A stretch of 64,000 nt of DNA from Marsupella aquatica (taxonomy: Eukaryota; Marchantiophyta), in NCBI GenBank assembly GCA_973895155.1, contig OZ316898.1, positions 11,842,001 to 11,906,000 on the forward strand, written 5' to 3'. The number at the start of each line of letters is the position of its first letter. Position 1 is the stretch's first letter. Shown piece by piece: positions 49,152 to 61,742 of the stretch. The position numbers and the translations under genes are program-made. The notes beneath the pieces were generated by a model. It saw only the letters and a list, made by a program, of their open reading frames with translations, searched no databases and was not told where the DNA came from.

Positions 49152-51003
49152 AATGAGCTAAAATTTGTCTCTGTAGAGAGCAGTCCCAGTGATTACCATA
49201 CTGCGCGTATTAATTTATCACAATCAATCGTTACCCTCATTGTGATCAGTTCGAGGTGTCATACAAGCCTCACAACTCGAGTTTCACTAAGGTCTATGCA
49301 GAGTCCTCTACTGCAGTTCACTTAGCTTCCAGTGTCACTCTCGAAAGTAAGGACCTTTGCTCGGATGCATCTGACACCAAAAGACAGCATCCTTGGTCAT
49401 AGTTCGTCGAAAACCTTCGACAGCTCGATCACTGGTGATCAGTCTTTTCATGAGCTTTATGCATCCGATAAATGCCTCTCGAACAAGTGCAGTCTAGAGG
49501 AAAAAAATAACGGTTCTGAAATACAAGGATGTATAGTTCCTCATATTGCAGTTGCGAAGGGATTATAAATTGAGCTTGCCAAGGCTTTCCAATGGTTTTC
49601 TCTGTATTTGGCTTCGAGTACTGATAATCACCATTTATTGGAGGAAGTGCTGATATCCAATTCTCCATCAGTGAACGAGTATTTTTTAGTACTAACGGGG
49701 TCCATTATGCTCCTCTAGGTCACAAAGCTATTTTGTTGATGGTTTATTATTAGCCACTATTTGTCGGACAAGTGGTGCTTTCAATAGCTCTGTGAGCCAA
49801 CCAGAAGCATTCTCTAACCAGTAACAGCCCCCACTTTGCTCCCGTGAGAGAAGGAACGCGCTCCGTCCGGTTGACTGGTTGAAGGGCAAACGATTTAAAG
49901 GGTTTACCTACAGTACTACTCTCGATTAAGACCACTTTCTGTGCATACAAGTACTTGTGCATCATAAATTTAGAGGAACGTTGAGCCATCAGACGCTTTT
50001 CGCACTAGTTTATCAATATCCTTTGGGACAAAGTGAAAAACAGTCTCTTTACATGTCTCTTCACTCTGTGGAATCTGGTTAGGGTTTTCTTGGGTGATGT
50101 GGAACCTCACGGGGACAATCATTTCGGATGACTAACACTCCTCCGCACGAGTTGTCCGACTCGAGCGAAGAAAACACACGGAAGCCGGTGGACGAAGGAA
50201 CATAATCGGTTGAAGAGGCAGTGATGTTGATCACAGCTGCTCTAGAAGAAATCTCGTGTTCTGCCTACACAGCTGTAGCTTTTCGAAGTTCAAGAAAACC
50301 CTTTAGGATTGATCAGAACATATCAATTGTCTCGTTGTTTTGGTCTTTCCGATAGTTCCTGTCCCGATCAGCAACGCAAAATGTGACGAAGGGACACATA
50401 AACGGAAACCTGCTCTAATTCCAATCACATCGTCTCGTCATTAACATGAGAACTGGAATAATGTGTCAACCGATCCTACTATGCGCATCAAGATGCGGGT
50501 GACGAGACAATTGACTAATCATGAAGAACCAACCATGTCCAGGACAGCCCACGAAGGCCGGAGTAAGAGTCGAACCGTCAATGCAAAACAATTCTCGCCA
50601 TAAACGAGCCTGATTCACATGCGTGTGATGGCCAATGAGGCCGAACTATTGCTCGTCATGCGATGATATTAATGATATATCTATACAAAAGTAAACATAT
50701 TCACAGATACAGACCATTTGCTACATATTCTACTGCTTTACGAAGAGAAAACTACTTAAAGAACATCGCCCACCGCGTCAAGTTGACAAACTCGGTACTG
50801 GAAGTAAACGCCGTGTATCAATAGGCACCTAAAGACCAACTAAAACCTGTACACTATCTACTGCTCCATGGAGAGACAGAAACAGAAGAATAGATGAATA
50901 ATTTACCGCGAACGCGCTCCTGAGACTCACAAGAGTGTTCACAATCTCGACAGTGAATTGAATCAACTCCGTTCAGGAGTCAAACTTTCCAAACTGGCTC
51001 CTA
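49152..51003. other. Intergenic DNA, no gene seen
   Basis: Contains the 3' ends of the WD40 gene (from the left) and the HAD gene (from the right). Short open frames here have no family match. Confidence 0.5.
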
Positions 51004-52260
51004 CTACCAATCCATTGTACGAACCTTTGGGAGTGTCCTCTCAACCTCCGGCTCCATTTCGGGTTCAGGCTCTGGAGGACGAAATTCAGGAGATTCTAGA
51101 TCGGCCAAGTTCTTTAGATCCACCATGGAAAGGTTGTTAAGCCTCCTAACGACTAAATCCGCAGCCCCTAGCTCAAAGATGGGATGCTTCCCTGCAACGG
51201 CAACGCACTTCATGAAAGCGTCATGAGCGGCCTCCACACTGGTGTTGGAATTGCCAAACACAATACACCGCTCGGCTATGAAGTTGAGGCGCTCCGCAGC
51301 GTACATGAACATCTCGGGATCTGGTTTCCCCCTGTACACATCCTCTGAGGCAAGAATTAGGTTAAAGAACCCCTCCATGCCCACCGCTTCAATCGCCCTC
51401 TCAATATACTTTCTCGGTCTCGTAGACGCAATAGCGATCGGTACGTCGTACTTCTTAAGATTCTCGACGAACTCCCGTGATCCGGGCAACAATCTGTACA
51501 TTCCACCCTGCATCTCTTCGTATAGTTCCTCTTTCCTCGCCGCCAAGCGCTTGACCTGTCTGACGTCTCGAGACCAGCAGAGAACCTCCATAATCGCTTG
51601 CTCATTCTTCATCCCCTCTGCCCGCTTAAGTATAAACGTCGGAGGTGGTCGTCTTCCCTCTTCCTCTGCCAGAGCTGTCCAACTGTTTCGCTCTAGCTCT
51701 GCATCGTCCTCTACGATGACTCCTTCCCACTCCAAAATCACCCCCAGCCACCCGCATCCCATGCGATGTTGACGAAGGAGAGGATTATGCAACGAAATGT
51801 CGTCTGCCCTATTCTCCGGAGCTAGAGACTTAAGCTGTTTCGAGTTCGAGGCATGGTAAGAAGTCTCCAGCGACTTCATCGCCTCATCATGGCGTGAATG
51901 TGATGTCTCCTCAGTGGCGTCCAAAGAGAACGCACGGACAGAACATTCTACCTTATATTCGTTGTTCTTGCTAAAACGGCCCAAGCGATCGTATACACCA
52001 CCAACTCGACCTCGACCAGGCGATGATCCGAACTTGGATCCAAATTCACCGTTGAGCCAAGAGAGTGAGTTCTCCAAAATGACTGGTACAACGCGCTGGT
52101 GATTCGAGGAATATCTAACGCTATTCAACGGGCTAGGAGAGGCAGCAGAAACTTCTGAACTTCGAATACTCGCGGAACACGATTCCACACCCAATGCTTT
52201 GCCTGAGGAGAGGTGAGCAATCACACCCGGCCCCAGAGCAACCAGCCGGACTGCAGCCAT
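51004..52260 (-). CDS. Plastid HAD-family phosphatase, PyrP2 type (riboflavin pathway), single exon
   Basis: An uninterrupted frame of 418 residues. The first roughly 100 residues are Ser/Arg-rich and low in acid, as in a chloroplast transit peptide. The conserved core starts at GCGWLGVILEWEGV (168-181) and includes PPPTFILKRAEGMKNEQAI, the cap helices, IAIASTRPR (motif II, Thr280), SEDVYRGKPDPEMF (motif III, Lys312) and ERCIVFGNSNTSVEAAHD (motif IV). Order and wording match Arabidopsis At4g11570, described as a plastid 5-amino-6-(5-phospho-D-ribitylamino)uracil phosphatase that removes phosphate before lumazine synthesis. The motif I nucleophile is written E-W-E, not D-x-D, a feature I recall also in the Arabidopsis protein. 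The C-terminal tail is rich in Pro-Glu pairs. Substrate assignment is by homology only. Confidence 0.88.
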   Translation of the reverse strand: MAAVRLVALGPGVIAHLSSGKALGVESCSASIRSSEVSAASPSPLNSVRYSSNHQRVVPVILENSLSWLNGEFGSKFGSSPGRGRVGGVYDRLGRFSKNNEYKVECSVRAFSLDATEETSHSRHDEAMKSLETSYHASNSKQLKSLAPENRADDISLHNPLLRQHRMGCGWLGVILEWEGVIVEDDAELERNSWTALAEEEGRRPPPTFILKRAEGMKNEQAIMEVLCWSRDVRQVKRLAARKEELYEEMQGGMYRLLPGSREFVENLKKYDVPIAIASTRPRKYIERAIEAVGMEGFFNLILASEDVYRGKPDPEMFMYAAERLNFIAERCIVFGNSNTSVEAAHDAFMKCVAVAGKHPIFELGAADLVVRRLNNLSMVDLKNLADLESPEFRPPEPEPEMEPEVERTLPKVRTMDW

Positions 52261-55200
52261 GGTGCTGCTGTCAAACCGACCTCAAGATCGACGTTCGCTC
52301 CGCTCGATACCCCACAACGATATTGAAGGGCTACACCTGGCGCGACAATATCGATTCTTCCTCGAAGAAATGACCAAAATTGATCGGATCAATTTCCCTA
52401 AACACCTCTTTACAACTCAAACTCTAACCCCTGTACAAAGAAGAACAATCCTGAAAGAGAACAGCGGACTCCCAGATTTGAAATAGCTCCAACAGCACCA
52501 ACCCCCGCGCCAATTCCTAGCTTATAAAAGGCACAAAAGAGACCTTCAAGGAGCCAAAAGACGCCTTGCTGCTGCAGCACACTCCGTCCTCTACACGAGC
52601 TAATCGCAACCGACGAACGAATGAACGAAAGAAGCAGAGCAGGACACCACAGAGCAGAGAAAGCAGACCAGCCCTCAAGCGATGTCCAGGAAACGATGCC
52701 GTCCCACACAAGATAGGTAAGCGCGTCCTAGGCAACGATTCTTGCCGCTCGTCGACCTGGCTGCTTCCCGTCCTCCCTCACTTGCTCCTCTCGTTTCTGC
52801 CCTCCCTCTGCAACTTTGCAAGTGATGCAAGGCACCACACTCTACAGCAGTACCGAGACCACCAACACAGGACCGGAACCTTCCCCTACTCCAGCACAAA
52901 AAAGCGAATTGTGCGCTGGTGTGACGTGGGATCCAGGAAACACGCCGGGCCAGGATTTACAACACAACTCAAATCGAACTACGACCGTCGGCTGCGATTC
53001 TAACCAAATTACACCTCTCTGTCCCACCTCAGTACCTCACCATGAACTATTGACACCACAGGATCTACAGTTCGGCTCGAATCGATTTCCGATTTTTTTT
53101 CACTGCGAATCAGTCCTCTCCGTCGCCCCTCAGCGTGAAGGATGGACAACAGAAAAAGGAAGGGAGAGGAAGCAGCTCGAGAGAGGACCCGCACTCTGCA
53201 GCAATGAAGTCAACTTATTATTGCGGAAGTCTGAAGGAGCCCAACACAAGACCCAAGACCCACCAATGGCTGGATTACTATTGGATTGAGTTGGTCAATC
53301 CGACTAACTGTAGGTCGTTTGTTTGTTCGAACTCGTGATTAGCGCAGACGCTTGGCATTTAATAGATTGGATCGGGAGGAGGCGACACGCCGGACTGTAC
53401 GCCGGGATCGGTGTCTCTTCGTCGAGGACGCACGTCCGTCCGATCACTTCTTGTAATGTACACGTGCTACTTTCTTGTTCGCGAATCTTTCGTCGGACAT
53501 GACTGTGGTTTTCTGGCGGATCACATCTGACGGCTTGTTTTCTCACCACGTAGTCTGCCGGGGCCGGCACGCCATCAGTAAGTTGCTGACTCCCGTTCCG
53601 ATGTTCGCTGTGTGGTGTGAATCTGGTCGCTGGCTGGTTTTATGTACAGCAGGTGTCCCCATGGAACCTGGACCTCCTGCCCCAACGCTCCGCCCTCCCC
53701 CCCCCCCACCTTCCCCCTTTGCCTTCGTTTCTCTTCCCCTTCATTGGGACTTTTGCCTGTGGGACCATGTCTCCCGTTTGGGAGTCTCTTGTTTTTTGGC
53801 TGAGTGATATATATTACTCAAGGCTTCCTACAGCATCTTTCATCTGATATACACCTGGGAAATTGTTACTCACTTTTGGCAAGAATTGGCCAGGTTTTTC
53901 TGTTTCTCACAACCAAGACCCTTTACCTTTCAGTAACCTTTTCGAGCACACAATAAATAATTAAATGTTGCCATGGACATCCAAGAAAAATTATGCTCTT
54001 AATTGGATTGAGCCAGCTCTAAAGCAAGCTTAGTAAAAAACATTCTGATGGAAGATTGCAAAACCAGGTTACTATTAGTAGTCAGAAGAATATGATGGTT
54101 ATCCCTTAAATTTAGGGAGATTTACTCGTTATCGATTAGACAAGGAACATTCTCAATGTCTGCCTAGTTAGTTTTAGTCTCTCTCTCTTTCTTGGTTTTT
54201 AGGGGTTCCCTATTGTTCATTTCTTACTTTTAGTTCCTCTTTCTTGGTGTTTAGTGGTTCCCTTTTGTTCACTTCTTTTTCGATTGGTTTTGTCCACTTG
54301 GGCCCTCTTTTGTTTGTTCATTTGTACTCTGTTTGGTCCCTTTGTATATAAAAAGTGTGTATATTTGCTTTAAAATAACAAACCCCCCAAAAAAACCAAA
54401 AAAGTCACCCTTGTCCTGGACCCCCTCAGTCCCAACCCGCCTCCAATTCAACATCTTTGTTGGCTACTGCGTAGCACAGCGAACCTTTGGGTCACTGGCC
54501 TTATCCAGCGCAGTACAATTTGGTGGGCACCATTATGGTTTGCCAGCACCTCGGGCTTGCAAAGTGGCAGTCAAACAAAAATATCTGGGCCAAGTTTTCC
54601 CAGTCCACAACACTCCACGAGGTGTCATTGTTCAATCTTCAAGGCATGTGATACAAGAAGAGCACCCTCGGATTACCATAGGCCAGAACAGAATGATGTG
54701 GCAAAGGCTGTGACAAGAGACAACCAGATTTCTGTACACAGAATTTGTTATTTTATTATTGTTTTTGAAAGAAAGAAGGAACCCCGAACCCAAGCCCTAG
54801 TGACAAGGTTGCCCAGCTTGACTGTGACTTGCGAGAGGGAAAACCATGAAAATCTATGTGACACTGGTGTGACTATACTCTTCAGGACTCACAATCTAGA
54901 GTGAAACATTTAGACCATGATTCAGGGGCGTAACTCAAGTTGCGGATTGGGGCAGAAGTTAGTCTCTGAAAATGGCAGAGTGGGTGAGTCCAATTGGATA
55001 CAACTTGGTGAACAGGCAATTGGCTTGAATGTCCTCACATCTGTTTCTGCTCAAAGAATTTGCAGTCAGGCAATATTACTAACCACAACCCTTGGGCCAA
55101 ATAAATTACAAAATGGTCGTGGACCAGACAAGCAAAGGGGCATGCTTCAAAACCAGGGGATAACATCCACTAATCACCAAACCTAAGCCTCAGGCAACCA

Positions 55201-56424
55201 ATCAACTGGCCTAACGAGGCAGAAACAGCAAGGAACAATGTCGAATGTACACAAAGGTCCTGGAAAGGAAAAACACCAAGGGAACCAAATATGGCAACAC
55301 CCAACCCGGCCCCATGTGTAAAGGGAGAGACCCTGACTAAGCTGCCACAACACTGCTGTATCCCCTGATAGCACTCAGCTGACACTTGAGACAAAATAGA
55401 AGACCCCTATTGCTCTCGATCCAGAAATTGAGTAAAACTAAGAGAGTCAAACAACAAGCATTGCAAGATGGACTCTAAGCAGCCACGGGATAGACTGTAA
55501 GCCGGGGCACACAAGAACTTCCATTGTTGTGGTAGGTGCTCTGGCCAACTGCAACAGCACCGTGGGGCAATGAGAATAGAGTTTTTAGAAAAGGTTGTTT
55601 TGCCGCATCCTCAGACCACGCTTCAGGAGACAACAGAAGTTGATGTTCATACACAATAGATTCGTAGTCTTCCCAAGAGGAGTTGAATTTCATGGGATTC
55701 CTCAAACTGATTGAAATTGGGTGTACTCAAGGGTTAACTTGGTGTATTTCTTTGCATACCAGTGCAATCCTACCTAATTGAAATACCTTTATTCTTTGTT
55801 CTAGTAATATTTGCATGAGTTTGCTCATGTCCACACAGATTGAAATCGCCTCCAAATAAGTCTCAATCATCCCCAAGCCATGTTTGCCTGTTGGGATGCC
55901 TTTCCTTTTCCAAGAATATGTTAGTGAACGTTGCATTAAAGACTACCAACAGTACACTCATTATAAGAACATTAGCTCAATACTCATGCATTGCATAAAA
56001 GATGTCCTGTGCAAAAAAGATGTTATGTAGAAGAGATGTTGTGGAGCAAGCCCAGGAGCAAGAGACTACATTGGGCAAAAGATACAGTCGTGTAAAAAAT
56101 GAAGTTGTGTAAAGGATATCATTTGTAGAAAAGATATTCTTGTGCAAAAGATATCTCTGTGTAGATGACGTTTGTGGAGAAAATGTATTGTTTGAAGATG
56201 ACATTTTGTAAAAGATGTCATCCGTGTCCCAATCCATATGCAGGAGTCATTAATAGAAATTGATTCTATGTTTTATTTATTTCCTTGCATAGTTTTCTAT
56301 TGGTAACTTAGATTTTATTATACTCACACCTTATAAAAAGTCGCCCCTCTCTTTCCCAACAGAGAGAAAAAGCCACACCACACAACATTCAAAAATGGAA
56401 AAAAAAAACCTACTTAGTTGGTCA
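52261..56424. other. Intergenic DNA, no gene confirmed
   Basis: The part to about 53.8 kb is richer in GC and includes the HAD promoter side. Many short frames overlap on both strands without a recognisable domain. A phrase around TTTCTTGGTTTTTAGGGGTTC is locally duplicated at about 54190 and 54241. Confidence 0.45.
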
Positions 56425-56566
56425 TGTTATACCCTAACTAGACTCCATGGTTACCTTAACCATAGTTACCGTATAGGATAACTCGGACGGAGACTATATA
56501 AAGAGATGCACCCATTCATTCTATAGAGAGGAATCTCATTATCATTTCCCGCATCATTCCTCAACA
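56425..56566 (+). repeat. 5' LTR
   Basis: 142 bases, TG...CA ends. A TATATAAAG box lies at 56495-56503, suiting transcription towards the interior. Confidence 0.95.
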
Positions 56567-56578
56567 CGTTATCAGCAC
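56567..56578 (+). promoter_or_regulatory. Putative primer-binding site
   Basis: CGTTATCAGCAC directly after the 5' LTR. Its position is right for a tRNA primer site; I could not match it to a particular tRNA by eye. Confidence 0.5.
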
Positions 56579-57344
56579 TACTCTAGACCAGCTGAGCTTG
56601 ATCATGAATTTTTTTTAGGAATTTCTCTATGGCTATGATGAATGAATGTTCTCTTAAGGATTTCCAAGTTATGGAGGAGAATTGAATTGGGAGTGAGAAG
56701 GCTAGTAGTTTGAACCACCAAGAGAACATGAGTCACGTTGAAGCAACGACAGGATGTAGCATTGTGGTCGCGCCGAGAGCAAGCTTATGAAGGCTGTGAT
56801 ATGATCAAAAGAAATTTTGTTTTGAAAGGTGATTCTGAAGATCGTGTGGGAAAGCAGTATTCAAGGCAATGATTTGAGTCAAATGGAAAGCTATGGCTGA
56901 GGCAAGAGAGATCGAGTTCAGCCGCACTGCTTCACCTGATTGAGCATTGGGCTTCACCTGATCAAGAGACTACATTGGGCTTCACCTGATCAACCTAAAT
57001 CGCAATCAAAAGAATGAGCCAAAGCGACAAGTGAGATTTCAAGAGACACACATGAGTGACTTAAACATGCAACATTGATCTCAAAATCCTCGAGAAAAAC
57101 TCGAACACCAGATAAGTGCAACCCTCATTAAATGCACACTATAGTAAAGAGTTTCTGAAATACAAATGCTTGGGGTGCACTTATCCAAAGACAAGAGAAT
57201 CCCATGTGCTTCAGTGCAAAATCTTCATTTTTGAAAAACTATCCATATATGCACATATTAACAAAGAAAATCTTGTTGACAACGGATGTTTTGCACTTAT
57301 GGATAAACAAATGAAATGGAAAATGATAAGTGCACATTGCAAAT

Positions 57345-57915
57345 TTATACAGCAATTTACACAGTTTACACATGTAAACACATCAACTGGTTTAGGGAAA
57401 TTACATGTCACTTGTTGAATTTGCATACATTAACATGCCTTACATGTGCAACACATGCTTTACATGCATTTGACATATTTACATGTCATACCACCCTTAC
57501 TTGACTTTGCACATTGGAAATAATGGTTTTATACCAAATACCTCTACTTTCCATTTACAAAGTGGTTATTACACCCATTTCAATCACAAAATGGTTTTTA
57601 CACCATTTTACAAAAACCATTTTACACCCCTAGTTTACACCTAATGATACCATCCTAGATTATACCTCATGACACCGGCCAGTTTACACTGGTGTATGTC
57701 TTACCATTTTATAATCCCATGCTTTACATTGGGTTTATACTTGTTTACACTGGTTACACCAGATTACACTTGCTTATAGCATTTACACTGGTTTACACCA
57801 ATTTACACCATCAGGGGGAGTAAACTTTGGTCCATACACTTTTTGTGTGTAAATTGACCATTTACAACTTTTACACCAATTGACATGGGTTTACACCCAT
57901 TTACACCCTACATTA
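57345..57915 (+). repeat. Interspersed TTTACAC heptamer tract inside the retrotransposon
   Basis: TTTACAC or a one-base variant occurs more than 20 times in under 600 bases, in one orientation and separated by short variable words (GGTTTACACCAATTTACACC and similar). It makes up much of the interior and replaces the usual coding region. Confidence 0.85.
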
Positions 57916-59194
57916 GGGCAATATCTTACCTGAGGGTCTTATCCTCATGGCCTTTACACCATAAACAACTCAAACGAGAGTGTCATTGTTCGGTGGGATG
58001 ATAGTTTTTAAGTATGGAACTAATACCATACCTTTAACCATGCTCTATGACCTAGTTTTTGAGGTATTTTGGTAAGGTATAGATTTTCTGAGATCCAGTG
58101 ATCGATGGCAGATATGTTTCTCACGAAAGATCCAGAATAATCTAAGGTACAGTACTTCAGGTTAGTTCCATGACCTTAGTTTCCGGCCATATCCAAAAGC
58201 GGATAATCAATAACCCTTTAGGGGTTTGACTGTGAATATTTAGATAGCGAATCACTTTGAGCTAGCATTTTTCTGTGCTATGACACACATGGACGTTCGA
58301 CTGAATGTTCGGATTCCATAGGGTTATTTGTGAAGTTATATTGACTTGACACTTTTTGTCAAAATTTGAGAAATGCAGACGTGCAGGTCAAACATGCCAT
58401 ATTATACACACACCCGCTGGTGTTGTGAATGCACACCCTTTGGTGCTGCAGATTATTTTTCACATAAAAACTATTTGATACTACATGTTTTTGAAATCTA
58501 AGATTGAGAGATTTCTTTGTGTGTCGACTACACACGCTTGCGAATTGTGCATTTTGCACAAGAACCCTCTATTTAAGAATCTAATTAGGAGTCCTTGAAC
58601 TCTAAGGGAGAGTTTCGATATTTGAGTTTTACGAGAATAATATATTCCTCGAAACCTTGTTTAGAAGGGGAGATCATATTTTTCGGACTTTTTACATCCC
58701 ATACTTTACGCACTCAGTTGCACGAGATGACATTATTTATTATTATACTTTACACTTTGCGCAGATGAGCCACGGACAAGTGATTTTATGATAATAACTT
58801 AATTACTAATCATTTTTTCATATATGTTTTAATTTGTATTCGATGCGAGGATGTATGTGCGGATGTATGCGCGATGGTGAGCGATTTGGAGACATGTCGC
58901 GTTGTTGTTGAGTCGTTGAGCATACGACAACTTGTTCATTTTGACGGAGTGGAGTTGTTGCTGTTAACTCCACATACCACCGGATTCACTTGAGGACCGA
59001 CAGGGCTGTACTCTTTTTCCTTTAGAGCTGAGATATTATTTTTTCTCTGTTACCCTGATAGAGTTTTTTAGAGCTGTTAAAGGTTTTAACGAGGCAGTAC
59101 CTTCCTCATTTGTACTCAAATCATGTCATGTCATGTTTATAAGCATGATAATCTAGTTAGAAGACTTTTTGTCTACATAGTTATCACTATATAG

Positions 59195-59205
59195 CCAAGG
59201 GGGAG
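59195..59205 (+). other. Polypurine tract
   Basis: CCAAGGGGGAG immediately before the 3' LTR: the usual primer for plus-strand DNA synthesis. Confidence 0.8.
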
Positions 59206-59347
59206 TGTTATACCCTAACTAGACTCCATGGTTACCTTAACCATAGTTACCGTATAGGATAACTCGGACGGAGACTATATAAAGAGATGCACCCATTCAT
59301 TCTATAGAGAGGAATCTCATTATCATTTCCCGCATCATTCCTCAACA
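59206..59347 (+). repeat. 3' LTR
   Basis: 142 bases, with no difference from the 5' LTR seen on direct reading. Confidence 0.95.
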
Positions 59348-59352
59348 GGTCA

Positions 59353-61742
59353 ACCTTTTTCCAATAGCCCAATCATGGGTTCAGTTGAATCTGGAGTTCA
59401 ATTTGACCCATATGTCCTAGCAAAAAAACCAAGCTCCAAACAACAATCAGCGCAAACTCAATGTCCACTACAGGACAACCAGATTTACCTTTGATTTCCC
59501 AGGAATCTAGAAGACTCACAACTTACAGATGATTTTTTCCCTTGAAAACTTACAGATGATTTTTTAAGAAGAAGACATCAAATTGAAGAGACTTATGCTA
59601 TCCAAACATTAAGTACCGACTGTGCAAATCGTCTGAATAGTTTTCAAACTCTATTAGGAGAGTGCTTCAGGATTACATACCCTGCATAATCTACTCTCCT
59701 CCAGCAAATTAAGCCTTCTCAGTTCATCAAGACCAAAACGCAAGATCAGTCACAGCTATGCCACACTATGAGACAAGTTCTGGCATCACATTGTATGTGA
59801 CCAGACAGGTCAGGTCAAATTATGTTACAATCAAGTGCATTATTTTGTGTGAAACAAGATTACATGTACCCTGCATAATCTACTCTCCTCCAGCAAATTA
59901 AGCCTTCTCTCAACTGTTCATGATCAACATACAAAATGCAAAAAGGTAGGATCAATGTCTCTTCGGGGTAGGATTAGCCTGAAAAGAGGGTTCACACTCC
60001 TGTAAACCCTGCCACTGTTTTTCTTGTTAATTCCTGGGCAGATCCCTACCTTGCCAGCCTGGCTAGAGGGTTGCTAGTCTCATAGTCCCCAGCCAGCCTC
60101 ACTAAATGTCAAAAAACTTAAAGTTTATGTGGAAAAGAGTGTTGGAGGTTACATATGCTTACCCATGGCCTGTTGGGGGGACATGATAACCCTATGCCCA
60201 ATCCCAGAAAAATTGAGGTCTGCCAATGCTCCCTACTCTGACTCGCAATCGCCCCTCACCCTATGTCACCCACCCACTCGCTGGCCCATCCATTCATGAT
60301 CATCCAGGAGTTAGGGGACTGAAATAGGATAAGGCTGAAGGTGTAAGGGGCAAGAGGGGCCTTGGGGAGAGGAAACGTAGGAGGGGGCCAGGAGGGGTTC
60401 ACAGAATGGGCAAAGAGGGGCTTGGAAAAGTAGAAGAAAGTACAAACTTTTGATATTTAGATGATGTTTGTGAGATATACTCGCATGGGGAGTCTGGTTG
60501 GTAAAGGGAGCCTTCTTATCTATACTCACTTGTGTTCTGTCTAATTCTTATTCTTATATGTCAAGTCTAGAATAGTAAGTGAGTCTAGAATAGTAAGGGG
60601 CAGGGTATGAGGAGATTTTGATATTTATTGGTGTGAGTAGGGACTATGGGTGGTGCGGGGAGCCCTTCCCCTGCCTACTTCCTTGTATCACAAAAAAATA
60701 AATTGTAAAAACCAAGGAGCCCTTCTTACAATTGTAAGAAACCGACAACTCCCAACTAGACAGCAATGTGGAACATGAAAGCACTCAATCTCACACTACA
60801 CCAACAAGACGCCACGATGGAGAAACTCCTGTAAAATCCATAGCTCATGAAAAAGTACATGTGAAAAATGAGAGAGACAATGCTCTTCCTCCAACCTATA
60901 CCCCCTAGGGGGGCAAGATGTGTGGGCCTAATCTAAGCGGACCTTGTCCTAATCTAATCCAAGGTTAACTAACCCTAGAAAGGCCAAACTAACTAAAATC
61001 CGGGAACTCGAGTCAATTCCTAACAACACTCACTTGGGCTAGTTTTATATTATAACTCCACTAAGCTCCATTGAGTAATTAATTTAAGCCAAAAATTGGC
61101 CACAATGCACAATTGTGACACACTAAAAATTAGTAGGCAAGATTACGCCGACAATTTAGGGAAAAGGGGGAAGAATTAAATTTAAGACAAGACAGCCTGA
61201 GAAACTTCATGTGAAGCAAAATGCCCCGCGTGTTATCTTTTGAAATTGGTTGTGTGAAAACATATTTTGGCTAGATACAGGCAAAATACAGTAAAAAATA
61301 GACTTGTAAAGGTTTCAAGCTGACAACAATTTTAACTGTCATCTGGTAAAGTATGAAAATGATGCTCCCATGGCCCACAATGTTGGTCTTTTAAAACCCC
61401 CATGGACCCCCATGGACCACACATCCCAACATTTGAGTTTAAGTGTAATAACTTGATGTTAATAAATTCAAATATTTTTTAGTTTTGAGTATGTGCTAAA
61501 GGAGTTAGTAGGTAGCCTTACACTTCCATCAAAGTGAGAGTGAATTTTTGGCCATTTGGGAAGAGTTATTCATCATGGAACGCGGAGAAGTAAATTCTAT
61601 TAGATGAATTTTCATTGTGTTAATATGAAATATTAGGGGGGGTACTGTTTTTTATGTCTACTCCTTCTCTAGTTGTAGTACAAACAAAAAATTATTTCAA
61701 GACTCCTCATCATCAAGTCATAAGCACAAACCTCCCATAAAC
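59353..61742. other. Intergenic DNA with a direct repeat
   Basis: No gene seen. A roughly 51-base phrase containing CTGCATAATCTACTCTCCTC occurs at 59671-59721 and again at 59859-59910. TCTAGAATAGTAAG is repeated at about 60565. Confidence 0.5.

Larger units (their letters stand above)
56420..59352 (+). mobile_element. Non-autonomous LTR retrotransposon with 5-bp target duplication
   Basis: Two LTRs of 142 bases (56425-56566 and 59206-59347), each starting TGTTATACCC and ending CTCAACA, appear identical base for base. GGTCA flanks the element on both sides (56420-56424, 59348-59352). The sequence after the left LTR, CGTTATCAGCAC, resembles the primer-binding region I associate with plant Copia elements. 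A purine tract AAGGGGGAG sits immediately before the right LTR. The 2.64-kb interior has no reverse transcriptase, integrase or protease frame, so it must depend on enzymes from a full element. Strand is set by the primer-site to purine-tract order. Confidence 0.95.

Noticed and set aside
51242-51772. Plus-strand frame of 176 residues
   Set aside because: Antisense to the HAD phosphatase, with no domain of its own.
57160-57235. Possible gag zinc knuckle in the retrotransposon (C-x2-C...H...C)
   Set aside because: The spacing does not fit the retroviral CX2CX4HX4C pattern and the frame is short.
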